Positions 10,664 through 23,080 of a DNA stretch of 64,000 nt are shown one piece after another. The DNA is from Sisyra terminalis. Taxonomy: Eukaryota > Arthropoda > Insecta > Neuroptera > Sisyridae. Position 1 is the stretch's first letter. Every line of letters begins with the position of its first letter. The position numbers were made by a program, and so were the translations under genes. The stretch is taken from NCBI GenBank assembly GCA_958496175.1, contig OY292278.1:5704001-5768000 (forward strand). Direction: 5' to 3'. Below the pieces are notes generated by a model. That model did not search any database, had not been told where the DNA came from, and saw nothing but the letters and a program-made list of their open reading frames with translations.

Positions 10664-12723
10664 AGTCGGACGCATTCTCTGGAATGTGGATATTAAAATT
10701 CCAGTAGTTGACGCGGTGGTGATAGGCACCCCTCTACACCCATCCACCAACCATTTTCTACCTAATTCGAGGCACACTATTGAGGTTGAGGTTACCTTCG
10801 CCTACATATATACGACATTTGCCATTTTCCCCACACCCCCCACACATTCTGTCCATTACACAACCCCACATCCTAGTTCTAGGATATGGGATTTGAATGG
10901 GTACAGGACTCGGTTCAAAGAGGTCCCGATCCCTCCCCGTGCCGCCTATTTGGCCACCGCGGCCTTACTCTTTACATTGTATTCTTCACTTCATTTGAAA
11001 TAATTATCTTTTTAAAGGCACGTTAATGAGAAATGTCAACCGTGTTTTCCAAACCACTCACCCCCAACATCCAACCCTGTTCTCCCCTCACCCCTAGCCA
11101 ACATCACCTAACCCGACCATGTCACGACTATTTAAATTGTAAAATAAAATATACTAGAGGCGACTATAAATTTAATTCAATGTTTATCTTTTAATTAAAT
11201 TCAAAACCCACCCCCCAACGCCCCACTTCAACTTTCCAACACCTATATAAGATCGTCATCTATTTCAAAAACAATTGAAAATCAAACACCCTAAACCAAA
11301 CGTACCACAAACCACATCTTACCCCCAAACAATGTCTATGAAAAAGTTTTTCATAAAAATTTTAAAAAATTTTCTCATATCTCTTAACCACTAAAAGTGT
11401 ATTTTTAAAAGTTGATTCAGGAACTAGAAACCGGATTTCTGGGTCGTAAAAATTTCAAACGTAATATTATACATAAGTAACGAATAAGAAAGCCACAGGC
11501 TTGCATAAATATTTCATCTACCCTTAACATTCCCGGAAAAAAATTAAAACCGTAAAACATAATTTTGATCCTTTTAAATTATCAATGGTGCATCCATCTC
11601 ATTCCCGTTAATGTAAAGCATATTGTTTTACATCCTCGTCACCGTTTTTTTTAATTATATTTGTTGCCCCCGTTTTAACTTCGCGCTTTTTCGGTTTACA
11701 CAGTGGCAAAAGTACAACTTTCAAAGCTCTAATTCAAATTAAAAAGCCATTTGTTGCGCAAAGATAACAAACCATTTCGTTTCATTTTTTTGTAAATTTA
11801 ATTTTAACGGCCAAAATCCCGGTAGACTGTTGGGTTGAGGGGGTTGCAAAGCAACCCCGGCGGGGGGAATAATGCAGGGAAAATAATTTTTAAATATTTT
11901 GTATATTTCGAAAGTAAACGACCAAAACGACGACGTGCTAATGAAAAATAGATGGCGTGGAGTGTGCGGGGGGTGGGTGTGATCGCGGTCGCCTATCCAG
12001 GTTTTGGTTTCGAATAAAAAACGGGAACTAAAGTGGGAAGATCGCGAATGAAAAACGAGAGGGGAAAAGTCAAAATAAAAACATTATTATATTCAACACT
12101 GAATTTATGAAGTTTCAGCGATGTATTTCTATTTTATTTCTCACCCCCCCGCTTGATTTTCATCCGCGTTTTACCCACCCCCATTCTCATCATCAACCAA
12201 TTTTTTTTTATTTTCTTTTTTTTTTGCCAAAGTATGATTCTTTTTTTTTTTTCGTTGTTGTTGCACACCCGTTCTTCATTCTACTTTCATAAACATTTAG
12301 TATCACTTGGACACCCCATTCGTCCCGTCTTGCTCCCCATCGTGCCAAAGCCATTATTTCCATCCCTTAATACATAGTAGCACATTGTAAATAAACTTTA
12401 CGAGACCAAATCGCTGTTTTATTTCTCGGCTATAAAATTCATGTAGGGAATGAAATTGGGAATGAGGCAATATGATATGGGAATGGGGGGGGATGGGGTT
12501 CGCTTGCTGAATGTATCAGTGGCGGGATATATTTCCCGTCCGAATACCGCCCCGTTGGCCGTCAGCCCATACACTCCGGACTCTTGTCAGTGACAAAGGT
12601 GCGGGGGGTCATTTGTTTTCTGGTTTTCTGGTATCATTCCTCTCCCTTTATTGTATCCTTCTCATTCCCGACACGTCCTTTTCATATCCTACAGTTCGAA
12701 TACGCTTCTTTGCTGTTGTGAAC

Positions 12724-12746
12724 TGTGTGTGTGTGTGTGTGTGTGT
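12724..12746. repeat. (GT)n microsatellite
   Basis: Uninterrupted GT dinucleotides for about 23 bases, followed by a T run. Confidence 0.95.
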
Positions 12747-13305
12747 TTTTTTTATTTGTTACTTACAATAAATGTGGAACAAGAAAGAGGACTTTTGAAA
12801 TGAAAATAAAAGAGAAGGGAAAAAATAAGAGCTTATTTTAAAGCGTGAAACTCTCACCCAAAGGACTGGTAAAGCTCATCAGTGTCAATTATTACTCTAC
12901 TGAGGTTATTGAAAAAATATTTGGGAAAAATTAAAGCTTTTGCTTTAGGTTGTCACCAGCGAAATTTAAGATCAATCTAGTCGGAAATTCCATGAAGTTT
13001 AAAAGCTTTGGGGTAGAAAAATGCATAGAAAAATATTTTTTTTACAAAATATTGACAAAACTTAAGTATTTAAATCTAATTTTATTCTAAAAGAAAAAAA
13101 AAATGTCTATTTTTTTTAAAAAAAGCTCACGTTTCTTTTGCATAGAATAATAATTCTTGTTTATTTTTGTAGTTTTTCATCATTATTTTTCCGGATTTGA
13201 ATTAAAAGTAAAATTAATAAACATGGTTTTGCCAGAGCTTTCTGAAGGATCCAAAAAGTATAAGTCTACTTCACCAATAACTTTACCGAAGACTTATCTT
13301 TATTC

Positions 13306-13550
13306 TGGGTTCAAAAATGGAATTGCCATCGTTATTTGCCGTTTTACAGAAACAATATCGTAATCCACAATGTATCTTTATTTCGCCGATTATGAGAAGG
13401 CCTTCGAAAATATTCGGTAGCCAAAACGGTGGAACACTTTCATTGACATAGGCGTACCAATCCATCTGATCTTCCTCATTAAAAATCATCTAAATGAAGG
13501 CTCAAAAGTAGTGGTAAAGATCAAAAACTCCCTATCCAATAAATGCCCAT
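13306..13550 (+). pseudogene. Non-LTR retrotransposon reverse transcriptase fragment
   Basis: Frame pieces read GFKNGIAIVI, then YLYFADYEKAFENI, a stop, then KRWNTFIDIGVPIHLIFLIK and a basic tail. The block F/Y-x-D-Y-x-KAF is reverse transcriptase motif A, and W..L...GVP..L..LI is the following helix in insect RTE-like and craniofacial-development-protein-2-like retroelement proteins. The expected D after KAF is N here, and stops and frame breaks are present. Only about 80 codons of the palm domain remain. Motif C (FADD-type) was not found downstream, where a tandem repeat unit begins. It is a dead fragment; the exact clade is uncertain. Confidence 0.72.
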
Positions 13551-13564
13551 TTTTTGTTTTTTTT

Positions 13565-15165
13565 TCTTTTATTTGGGCGCCATTGTAAATTAAATCATTA
13601 TATAAACCATTTCTTTTAAGGTAGTAGTCTGGTAACTTGGGTTCAAAAATCGATTTTTTTTTTGCTTAATTTGAAAGTACAATGTCTTAAGAATATACTG
13701 TGAAAATTTCAGACTGAAATTCGAGATATTTCGGGAGTTATAACGAGTTTTCTAGAGCGCCTCGGAGTCCAACGTAAGTATTAGTTTACTTATGAAAATT
13801 TGTTGTTGAACTTAAAACGCGTTTTTCTCAAAACATTGTTTTTCTGGTCGGCCCGGGTCCTAACTTTTTTTCTACTAAATCGATTGCTTTCAAATTTTAA
13901 CAGGCTATTCTACACACTTATAATTCTTGTCGGTACTAACGAGAATTTTTTTCACCCCTAACTTTTTATTTTACAACCCTTTCTTTGCAAAAATAAAAGG
14001 ACTTTTTTTTCAAAGTCCGCCATTTTGTTATTAACCCTTGAAATTTAACTTCAGTAGTTCCGACCCGAATGACATGTCTATAGATTAAGAATAATCAAGA
14101 ATATTTTATTTCAGATAACATCAAGAGCCAACATCACCCGGGCCACCCACGTGCATTTTTTTGAGGTTCCATTTTCGAGTGACAATAATAATAGTAATAA
14201 ACTATTAAATTTTTTCAAATATTTTTTTTTTATATTTTCAATATGTAAATAAAAACACTCTAAATATTCAAGTTAATTCATTTTTATTTTCGTATAAAAA
14301 ACCATCCTCCAAAGAAGTCATGAAAATAGGCATAAGTTACCAGACTACTACCTTAATGCTTTGAAATCTAAGTAAAATATCATCACCATAATTATTTTAT
14401 ATAATTTTTCCACAATTGTTGGAGGTTTGAAAGTTCAAATATCACTTTTAATATGGCGAAAAGCTCTTCTTCAATTTTGAGTACTGATCAACAATGTAAA
14501 ACCCTTTCCAGGGTAATCATCCAATGATTGTTTTTGAGTTAAAACCTTTGGCCTAAAATTACCCATCAAAATGTCGAAAATTTCTTATGGTTGAGCTTTT
14601 TGAGATCTTTGAAAGAGTTTGGCCTACAAATGATGTAAAAGCTTTCAAAAAAAAATATATTATAAACATGGATCTTGTAAACCTGAGGATTAAATTGATG
14701 AAGAATCGTTATCTTGTTCTCCTATTAAATCATCACTAACCTTTCTAATTCTTTGTGGTATGCCTTTTATAAATTTCGATAAATATTTTCCTATATAAGT
14801 TCACCCTTGTATTCTCACCTGTATTAGGGCGTCATTGTAAATTAAATCATTATATGAAGCTTTTGATTTATTTTATGTATCTTTGGTAAAATATCATTAC
14901 CATTATTATTTTTTCCACAGTTGTTGAGGGTTGGAAAGTCTGCATCTGACTTTTAATACGGTAAAAAGCTCTTTGATCTTGAGTACTGATGTGTAGCCTT
15001 CTTTATTCTTTTAATGATTGTTTTTTGGGTAACAACCTTTTGGTACCACTTATCTTTTGAAATATCAAAATTTTCTGGTGATTGAACTTTTGAGATCTCT
15101 GAAAGATTTTGGTCTATAAATTATGTAAAAGTATTCTCAAAAAAATAAATAAATTACAAAAATAC
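13565..15165 (+). repeat. Two-unit tandem duplication (about 340-380 bp unit), first unit interrupted by M3
   Basis: Unit 1 is 13565-13616 plus 14357-14685; unit 2 is about 14825-15165. Shared landmarks are CATTGTAAATTAAATCATTA (13580 and 14833), AAAATATCAT near 14377 and 14886, TTGAGTACTGATC-like near 14479 and 14978, and TTTGAAAGAGTTTGGCCTAC against CTGAAAGATTTTGGTCTATA. Unit 2 lacks the TTAA element, so it acts as the empty site and shows that insertion came after duplication. Confidence 0.8.
13616..14356 (+). mobile_element. TTAA-flanked element, copy M3
   Basis: The termini GGTAGTAGTCTGGTAACTT (from 13620) and the complementary end (to 14352) are flanked by TTAA at 13616-13619 and 14353-14356. 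The 733 bp body has the shared block order: AACGCGTTTTTCTCAAAAC near 13817, AATCGATTGCTTTCAAATTT near 13878, GTCCGCCATTTTG near 14016. There is no transposase frame. The paralogous tandem unit without it confirms the boundaries. Confidence 0.88.
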
Positions 15166-15447
15166 TCCATGCAAATTTTACCTAAGGTATCTCTTTTGAC
15201 ACCAAATCAATTGTAAACGAAAGTTCGTTGAATTTTGTATTTTTATTCATTTTTTTTTGGGATCTAAGTGTAATAATTTGGTACCTGAACTTACAGAAGA
15301 ATTTTTGGAAATTATTTTCAGTAAAAATAATACGATAATGGATTGGGTTGTTGCAGACATAAGGACTGGATTGATATATTTTGCCTTCAGAATTGCAAAC
15401 TTTCTGTTTCTTAAACTAAAAATACTTATATATTAATGTTTCACATT

Positions 15448-15700
15448 ATTTTTAGCATTAATATTATTATTATAGACTATTATTATTATTCTTATTGCTA
15501 CTGTTGATTGTTGTTATTGCTATAAGAATAACTATTATTGTTATTGTTGCTATTGATTGTTAAAAATCTATTTTGTACTTATACAGCACTAATCTACTGG
15601 GACTAGTGCTTACATGTGATTGTCTATGGATTGTATACACTTATGGCAACCCTATGCAGATTGTGCAATTTATTTGAAAATAAAAAAATAAATAAAAATA
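15448..15700 (+). repeat. TTATTG-rich low-complexity tract and A-rich tail
   Basis: About 15448-15560 is made of loose TTATTA/TTGTTATTG repeats. It is followed by a GC-normal stretch ending in AATAAAAAAATAAATAAAAA at about 15680. The order (unique stretch then a short A-rich repeat) resembles the 3' end of a non-LTR retrotransposon, but no coding part lies upstream, so this is only a suggestion. Confidence 0.35.
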
Positions 15701-16780
15701 GCTTGATTCCTATTCTTATTATAATATTGACAAATAAGGAGCAACTAAATTATTAGGTACAGGTAAGTAATAATCATTTTGGAGTATATCAAATGCCAAT
15801 AAATAATTAAATAGTCCATTTTTTTTACAAATATCTCAAGTGCATTTCCTTATCATGTTTATCTTTCCGATAAATATAGATTGATTTGTTTTGACTTCCA
15901 TACTATCTTTCATCCCCTATTTCAACCATTTCAAGTCTTTTTATTTAAATTTTATTAAAATCGGTTTAGTGGTTAAGATGTGAAATATTTAAACCAACAG
16001 ATTTACTAATACTTTTATAATATTATTGGAAATAAAAATTTAAATAAGATACCAAAGAATACTATGGTTTTAAAAAAATAATTTCCCGTGTTTCTAATTT
16101 TTGTATGATTGTTCCAAATTCAATTTTTTTTTGAGATTTTTACCATAAGAACGAATTCTTTTGCTTTGCATAATAAATTTTAATCTTTTGACTTAAAAAT
16201 TTTTTCAATCAAAATTTTACCTTTTCCAATACCTCCAATTTTTTAAACTTAACTAATACGATGACGTTGAAATCATCAATAAGTCCTTTTTGTAGTCATT
16301 TCCCTAAGCAGTTAGGAAATAAATCTTACAATTTTAAGGTTTTACATCATTTTGAATAAATCGTTCACGTAGTACACCACTTTTCATCCCCACAAATTTG
16401 GAAAAACAAGGGTTAATTTGGGGTTCGTAACCGAATCCAAGTACAAGTCAAAGTTGAACAAGAAATGTGTGACTTGAGCAATTAATCATTCCACCCCTTT
16501 CCCCTGTGTGTTCAGACCGATCATCCCTCGAAAAACTTAATATAATTAATAATTTAATCTATCAACTCCATAACTTCACTATGACTTTGGAAAAACCATA
16601 AGCAAAATAAGAGTAAAAACAGAAATTAGTCAATGGTTTTTACGTTTAAAAAATTTAACTTTAGTTTCATTTTATGGGTTTAAATTAACTTTCAACATTG
16701 ATTAACTTTTTTGAAATTGGGAGAGGAAAGTAATGGAAGTTTATTTATTTTTTTTTGGGGTAAACAATTGATTATTTACT
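15701..16780. other. AT-rich sequence with no recognised feature
   Basis: A strong 5' splice-site-like string CAGGTAAGT occurs at 15760-15768 on the plus strand, but it has no pyrimidine-rich acceptor before it and no coding frame leading in. Nothing else stands out. Confidence 0.4.
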
Positions 16781-17560
16781 GGTCATTAAATGCAGACGTT
16801 GTGTATAGGGAGTGTGGTGCAGCAACGTTTCCGTTTCACATACGTAGCAGCGTCGATAGCACTCCCATTTCCCATATTCCCGTATTTGTATAGGTTCGTA
16901 TCCTGTGCATGTTGGCAATGCAAGCGAGTGCAACATTATGTGAAATGCATTCGGCCAAAATGCAATTTTAGTATCGCCTCGCCGGCCTCATCCCAGAGCG
17001 GCATTAGACTTTGGGGAAACGCATTAGAGGCGCATATATCTTCTTATTTAACGTTCCACGAGCTGTGAGTTGTAAATTCCCGTGTTCCTGTATTCCCGTA
17101 TTCCCGTTTACGGGTCTGTGACCAATAAATACGTAGTGCGCGACAAAGTTTCTTCTTCTTGAACGATTATTGTTCGCTGTTTCAAATATATCTAGCAAAT
17201 ATTCCCGAACTGAAAACTCGGCCGGCCTGGCAATTTTCATTAGACCAAAATTTCAAGTGTATATTTAGGTACAACAATGTGGAGGAAAAGAAGCGGAAAA
17301 GCGGGGCGAAAAAACAACGGCGACGCCGTCGGTCGATTTGAGGTTAATTTAATCGACGTGAATAAATTTTGCTGAATTCACTATTTGCTAATACGATTTT
17401 AATAAGTTTTGTTCTCGAACGAAAACCAATGTGGGGGGGAAGTGGAGAAGTCGTCCGGAATGTCGAAACGGGGTGGGAACGACGACGAGGACGGGAATGT
17501 CGAAATCGAAAAATTCGGGATTGGAATCAGCAATAAATATTGGCTTAGAGATATCTTGAA
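16781..17560. other. Unique GC-richer island
   Basis: The island has many CpGs, repeated TATTCCCGTA strings (near 16873, 17091, 17100) and purine-rich GACGACGAGGACGGGAATGT near 17480. Short frames occur on both strands without recognisable domains. By composition it is a candidate regulatory island. Confidence 0.4.
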
Positions 17561-18159
17561 CTGTAATAAAACTAGGCTTTGAATTATTTACATTTCAAGT
17601 CGACGTTTTGGGAGAATGGGGTGGTATGAACGGGCAATTTTTGTTTTTGCCAAGAAAAACTAATATGTCGGAACAAATAAAGACGGAATTTTAACTTTTT
17701 TTTTTTAGAGAAAATCTATTCAATCTATTCATATTGAAATTTTTAACAATTAAGTCAAAAAATATTTAATCACTATTAGCCACTGTTATGAAAAGCTCTT
17801 CGTTCTTCTACCACAAACTTCTTAAACATTTACTTATGAAAATTAACTTCACAAATTTCAAGTATATCAACACAAAAAATCCCTCACCACTTGTTCATAT
17901 CCCTCTCATCTAAACACCAACTCCAATCTACCATTTTTCTCGGCTCCACGTTTTTATTTTCTTTTTCCGTAAAGCTCCAAAGCTTTTCAATTATGCACTT
18001 TTAATTAAGTGTCTTAAAAGTTTCCGTTCTACCTGGCCAGCTCAATTTCCTTGCCACGTATAAATTCATTCGGTACAAAACAATGAGCTTTCAAGCTTTC
18101 AAGACACTGACAAGACAAATAAGACTAAAAATATTACAAAAAAAAAAAATACTTGCTCC
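17561..18159. other. AT-rich sequence leading to the ratchet site
   Basis: No gene was recognised. AAAGCTC/GAGCTTT heptamers are frequent here (near 17810, 17973, 18082). Confidence 0.35.
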
Positions 18160-18185
18160 CCATATTTTTCATTTAACCGAGACCT

Positions 18186-18275
18186 TCACCTTGTTGGCGG
18201 GTGTGAGCTTGATGCGGTGGCTTGTTGGGGAAAGCTCTTACCTGTAATAAACAAAGAAGAAAATTTATTAATTTA
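18186..18275 (-). promoter_or_regulatory. Recursive (ratchet) splice site 1
   Basis: On the minus strand a pyrimidine-rich run TTTTCTTCTTTGTTTATTAC, preceded by a TTAAT-type branch-point candidate, ends in CAG, and the next bases are GTAAGAG; the junction is between 18242 and 18241. A 3' splice site joined directly to a 5' splice site is the zero-length-exon form used for recursive splicing in long insect introns. Downstream on the minus strand the sequence is unusually GC-rich for about 50 bases and ends in a second donor-like AAG/GTGAAG near 18190, as described for exon-defined ratchet points. No coding frame was identified around it. Confidence 0.6.
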
Positions 18276-19069
18276 ATGATGCTTGGATTAAAAATTTTTA
18301 AGATAAAATACCTCAAAGAGAACTGTTGAACTAATTTTGTGTTGTCTAGCACTTCTTAAATTCATTTCTTTTGAGATATTCATTATTCATATCAGATTAA
18401 TTGTCTTAAGAGTAAGATATAAAATTCAAGTTTGATATTCTTACGATATGTAAATTAAAAGAATCTTGCTATAACAATCGACCAGTAGAAGGATTCGAAA
18501 ACGAAATGATTTTATAAGAATTGTTATTTTATTAAAGTTAAAGAATTCAAAAGAGAATAAGTTGATGTTATTTATTTACTTTAGTAATTCGTTCAATTAT
18601 TTTTTTACAGATGAAAATTTTGGACGAAAAAATTGTTAATTTTGGAATGTAAAAAATTGGGAAAATGTTTCAAATCACGAACGTAGAAGTATTGGAAAAA
18701 TCAACAAAGAAAAAACGAAAATCGATCAAGTCAAAAACAGAAAACTTTTGGAAATAAATTGTGTCTAAAGCAGAAAAGAAAAATAGAATCATTGGAGTTT
18801 TTTTGATACCCGGAAGGATCTAAAAGAAAAATAAAAAAATAATTTTAATTTTGGATCTTTAAAAAAAAAGTTACTGTTGAAAAAAAGGAAGAATTCAACC
18901 AAAGAAATTAATCACGATCTGCTATTACAACTCTATATGCAGAAGGAAAATCCGAACTCGTAATTAATGAAATTTGTTCATATTATTATTACAATAGACT
19001 GATAAGTTCAAATTTGAAGTATTTTAATCTAAAAGAAAAATCAATTTTCATGACAGTGCCAAAGAATAG
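18276..19069. other. AT-rich sequence upstream of the Tc1 relic
   Basis: Purine-rich, Lys-codon-like sequence (18600-19060) may be the further-decayed N-terminal part of the Tc1 transposase gene below, but I cannot read a conserved motif in it. No terminal inverted repeat was found. Confidence 0.3.
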
Positions 19070-19471
19070 ATGATACTAGATTGCATGGTGCCAAATTTTA
19101 TGCATGATAGGGGCTCAATTATTCCATTAAGTTGTTTTTCTGGTAACGGAAAAAGGATATTGGTCCTAATTGAAAGAATTTGGAAAAAACAGCAAAAAAT
19201 TAAGAATTTCTTCGGCATCACATCTGAGACAAAATTAATTGACAATGGTTTCATTATGCTTTGAGAAAATGATCCCAAGCAAATCTATAAACTATGCAGA
19301 TAATCTTTTGGAAGGCAAGAATTGGAAGAAGTTTTGGAAAATATTGTTTGGCCATCTCAAAGTTTTAATATCAACTCGATAGACCTTTTAGGAGATAAGC
19401 TCCATAAAAATGTTTGGAAATACTGCTTTTTTTCGATTAAAAACTTGGAAGTCATACTCAAAGAAAATTGA
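19070..19471 (+). pseudogene. Tc1/mariner transposase, decayed C-terminal half
   Basis: A single frame with two internal stops (19262 and about 19304) reads HDRGSIIPLSCFSGNGKR, SETKLIDNGFIML, then ENDPKQIYKLCR and VWPSQSFNINSIDLL. This follows the Tc1 transposase order: the GGGS.M.WGCFS block, the QDNDPKHTSK block holding the second catalytic Asp, and the WP.QSPDLNPIE block holding the third acidic residue. Here the second catalytic position appears changed to Glu (E-ND) and the last motif reads NSID. The first Asp region and the helix-turn-helix domains are missing or unrecognisable. The element is dead. It is distinct from the TA-flanked foldback at 53.7 kb, although both would belong to the same broad superfamily. 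Confidence 0.82.
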
Positions 19472-19739
19472 AGTATTTTTTTAACCAGAACTGAAAAAAA
19501 TTTTTTTAATTAGACCAAGACTGATGGAAACTATAATTAAAGTCAAAGAAGTCTTTTTTTTAATAAACAATGATTTACTTTAGACTGTAATTTCTTCATT
19601 AAAGAAAATAATAGTTCTTAATTTTTAGTTATTTATTTCAATTCATTTTCCCAATAAAATCACAAACTTTTGGGACCAAACCACCAAAAATTAAGTAATA
19701 TTGCATTAAATGTTAAGTGATAAGAACATATTAGTTCAC
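19472..19739. other. AT-rich spacer
   Basis: Nothing recognised; the 3' terminus of the Tc1 element could not be located. Confidence 0.4.
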
Positions 19740-21400
19740 AAAAAAAAACAAATTTTCTTTTCCATCGAAGTGAAGGCCATTATTTGATGGTCCAGAATTA
19801 ATGCTTGGGGTTACAAAATTTACGGTAGGAAAAACCCATCAAAGAGTGGCTTTATAATAATCTTTACTCCTTATAGAGGAATACCAAAGAGGAAAAACTA
19901 GTAAAAAAATCATGAAAACTCCTTTTTAAAATCTAAATCTTAAATTTCAGTACATCTAAACCCAAATTGATGACATATATTTCCAGGATCCCATTTCAAA
20001 TCCGTTAATTTTTAAAAAGACCAGTCTTTTCATATCTTAGAGTTTTTATTTATTGCACTTTTAGCTATTTCTTACGATGTTGGTCTCATTTGCTCCTGTG
20101 TTATTAATAACCAATAAATTATTAACCAAAAAGTCATTTACAGCTCTTAAAAAACAATAACAAACTATTTTGATATTTTTCCACCCCCGAAAAGTTGAGA
20201 AAAAGTTTTTTTTGCGGGGAGTAAACATTTGTCATCACGAATGGATCCAAGAAAACAATTTTTGACGAAGAAGTTTCGTCACGTTTCAAAAATAATTTTA
20301 AAGCCATTGAATTTTCCAAATATTCAAAAAAAAAATCCGATTGAAACTAGAAAAGTTTTATTACTATTATAGAGACAAAGAAAAATAATTAATGCTATAG
20401 TTAGCATCTCTATCGTTTTCAAGTTGATTCCAAATGGCATTGGGTTGAACTCCAAATCATAAGGGTAAATTGGGGAACAAAACCATATGCTCTTATCCTT
20501 GGAGAAGAAGTCCACTATTTGTTGGTCTAGAACCAGAGTTTAAGGTACCACAATCGGTGGTAAGAACAAAAAAAATAAAGACTGGCTTTACCCTAATCTT
20601 TGCCTAATCTTTGCTCCTTATGGAATAATATTAAGAAGCAAAAACACAGTAAAAGATTGATCAGAAATACTTCTTAAAATCTAACGCCTTTTATACAAAA
20701 TTTGATATAAATAGCAGGTCTCATTATTAGTTACTGAAGTTAGCAAAAACATCTTTATTTACTATTTACTATTTTTTTTACTATTGGAACGGCTTTTCAC
20801 ATGCTATATAAATGCAATTTTATGTACACTTATGGCTATTAAAGTGCTGGAAATCTTCAATTCCCAGAAGTATAATTAAAAGAATTAGTTGAACAACTTC
20901 TTGTTTACAAATCGCGAAAATTTACTTAATTTTTCGGTTTACTATAAATGAAATAGTCGAAATCCAAATCACAAGGGCAAATTGGGGAACAAAAACATAT
21001 ATTCATACCTTTGGAGAAGAGGTCCACTATTTGTTGGTCTAAAACCAGAGTTTAAGGTCCCACAATCGGTGGTAAGAAAAAAAAATATTAAAGACTGACT
21101 TTACCCTAATCTTTGCTCCTTATAGAACAATATTAAAGAGCAAAAACACAGTGAAAGATTGATCAGAAATACTTCTTAAAATCTAACGCCTTTTATACAA
21201 AATTTAATATAAATAACAGGTATAATTATTAGTCACTGAAGTTAGAAAAACATCTTTATACTATTGGAACGGCTTTTTAAATTCTATTACATTTACTTTT
21301 GGCTATTTAAAAAGCTGGAAATCTCCGATTCTCAATAGTAGAACTAATAGAACTAGTTGAACATTTTCTTCTTTGCTGGTCACTAAAATTTACTTGGGTT
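19740..21400 (+). repeat. Tandem repeat, about 510 bp unit, two good and one diverged copy
   Basis: TCCACTATTTGTTGGTCT recurs at 20511 and 21023, a period of 512 bp. The units share CCAGAGTTTAAGGT, CACAATCGGTGGTAAGAA, CAGAAATACTTCTTAAAATC and TAACGCCTTTTATACAAAAT. A more diverged partner begins around 19775 (GCCATTATTTGATGGTCCAG, then AATCTTTACTCCTTATAGAG). There is no coding frame. It looks like a local duplication rather than a satellite, since no more copies are seen. Confidence 0.8.
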
Positions 21401-22957
21401 TTCCAGTTTACTATAAATGAAATAGGGACTCAGGAACCACAGAAAAACTAAGGCTGATCTATTGAAAGTCTCTAAATTTCATCCTGGTGAGTCTCAGTAG
21501 AAAAAACATACAGCCTAAGGGAAAAGTTTTCTTTTAATTGAAAATGGTTTAAAAGTGGAAATCAAAACACTTGAACATATAAAAAATATATATAAAAGAA
21601 ATCATAACAGCCTCTAAATATGTTTGATAACAAAAATGCAATTCTTTCGATGAAAAAACAGCTTTCATCATCAAAAAAAAAGAAAACAGTTTGAAAAACT
21701 CAGGTGGATTAATATTTTTCTTTCACCCAAGCTCCCATATGTTACACCTCATATATCAAACACTTTGATAGACGAACGAAAGCTTTGTCGAAAGCTTTTC
21801 TCCCATCAGCTGACAGGAATTGAAAACGTTTTTGTTGACGCATTAAAGCGAAAAGAGGTGTGTGTGCTTTCCGAAGGTGTCTCACGTATTCTATTTGAGC
21901 TGCTCCAACTTTATCGGTCCTCAACTTTTTTATTTTTTTTCAAACGAAAAACGTTTTTTGTTTCTCATACATAGCCAATCGAACGTTGTTATTTTCACCG
22001 AAATTTGCGTTATTTTTTTTTTTCAATGTTATTATCCTATAAGGTGAAATATTGTTGTCAAGATTTCGTTATTGTTATCGTCGCAGTTATATCATTAACA
22101 TTTTCGCATGGCGTAAAAAAAGAGGCTGCGAGCAGATAATGAGATTTATAAATTTGCATAAGGCATTGTCTCTCTTATCTCCGTATTCATATATTCTCTA
22201 TGAAATGCGAGGATGAAATATAAAAAAAAAAGTTTCAAATAATCATATTAAATGAAAATGTCGCAAGCTTCGCTTGCTTTAACCAGGGTGCGTTGGTTGG
22301 TCAGGATCTTTAAATTATATTAAGTTGGTGCAATTTTGGTGTCAGATTTGGAATACTTAATTTGTTTTCTGCAAATTATATTGGATTATATGGTCACATT
22401 TTATGGCATATATTTTCAACAATGATATTTATTCAAGTAAAGCTATGATAAGCTTCATTGACTTGCTTTAATATTCAAGAAACAAGCATTAGATTTAAGC
22501 CAATAATATTTTTAAGAAATGCAATCCAATAAAATTTTATTAAAACGGAAATTTCTATCCAATTTTTTCAACTTACTTCTAGGCTGTAATATTTTTCTCG
22601 ATCCTTAATTTTCCAATTATTATTTTAAGCTTTTATTTGTATTAGATACTTATTAAAGAAAAGATTTGAGTTTGAAAATTGAATGAGATAGAAAAGACGT
22701 CCGAAGATGCACTGGTCTAAGCCATAATTGTAAAAAAATGGTAATCTTTTTCATTGTTTAAAATTATGTTCAAAACACCAAAATAAGAGCAAGATTTCAA
22801 CAATAGAATTTATGTATTTAAGGGTCCTTTCCTTCGTAAACGAACATTTTTGTAAGTGAACTTATTTTTCCTTTCCTAAGATATATATATTTTAAACCAT
22901 GAGAAAGTAGACATTTTAACGAACATAAAGCCCAGCAACAACGTCAAAAAATCGGAT
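21401..22957. other. Unique block with GC-richer part (21730-22220)
   Basis: The GC-richer part carries AAAGCTTT motifs (21780, 21794) and runs of open frame without domains. An imperfect inverted pair GCAAGCTTCGCTTGC lies at 22263-22277. The flanks are AT-rich with no repeat partner recognised. Confidence 0.35.
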
Positions 22958-23080
22958 ATTTTGACGTGGAAATTTTCGATTGAAAATTAAGATCCTTTTT
23001 TCGATAGTTAGTCAAAATAAGGTGAAAAAATTTATATTTTTATCAAAAAAATTAAAGTTTTTTTGGGATAAAAGTTATAA
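22958..23080 (+). repeat. Partial copy of the family A left-hand region
   Basis: TTTTCGATTGAAAATTA, a T-rich stretch, then AGTCAAAATAAGGTGAAAAA matches the segment preceding family A copies at about 24090-24150 and 27180-27230. It stops before the arms, so no hairpin core is present here. Confidence 0.6.

Larger units (their letters stand above)
10131..13300. other. Long unique block, GC-richer 10520-12780, with microsatellites
   Basis: This is the longest low-repeat stretch in the window. It contains C-rich and CACC-rich runs, a pure (TA)n tract at about 10632-10661 and a (GT)n tract at about 12724-12746. A 159-codon frame at 10524-11003 runs through the (TA)n tract as Tyr-Ile repeats and is otherwise Pro/His/Thr-rich low complexity, so I do not call it a gene. 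Pyrimidine-rich stretches (for example 12140-12300) make other frames. It is a candidate regulatory region or very diverged untranslated sequence. Confidence 0.35.

Noticed and set aside
10524..11003. Longest open frame (159 codons, plus strand)
   Set aside because: It passes through a (TA)n tract as Tyr-Ile repeats and is otherwise Pro/His/Thr-rich low complexity with no domain or splice context.
15760..15768. Perfect 5' splice-site string CAGGTAAGT, plus strand
   Set aside because: No pyrimidine tract before it and no coding frame leading into it, so neither ratchet site nor exon end can be supported.
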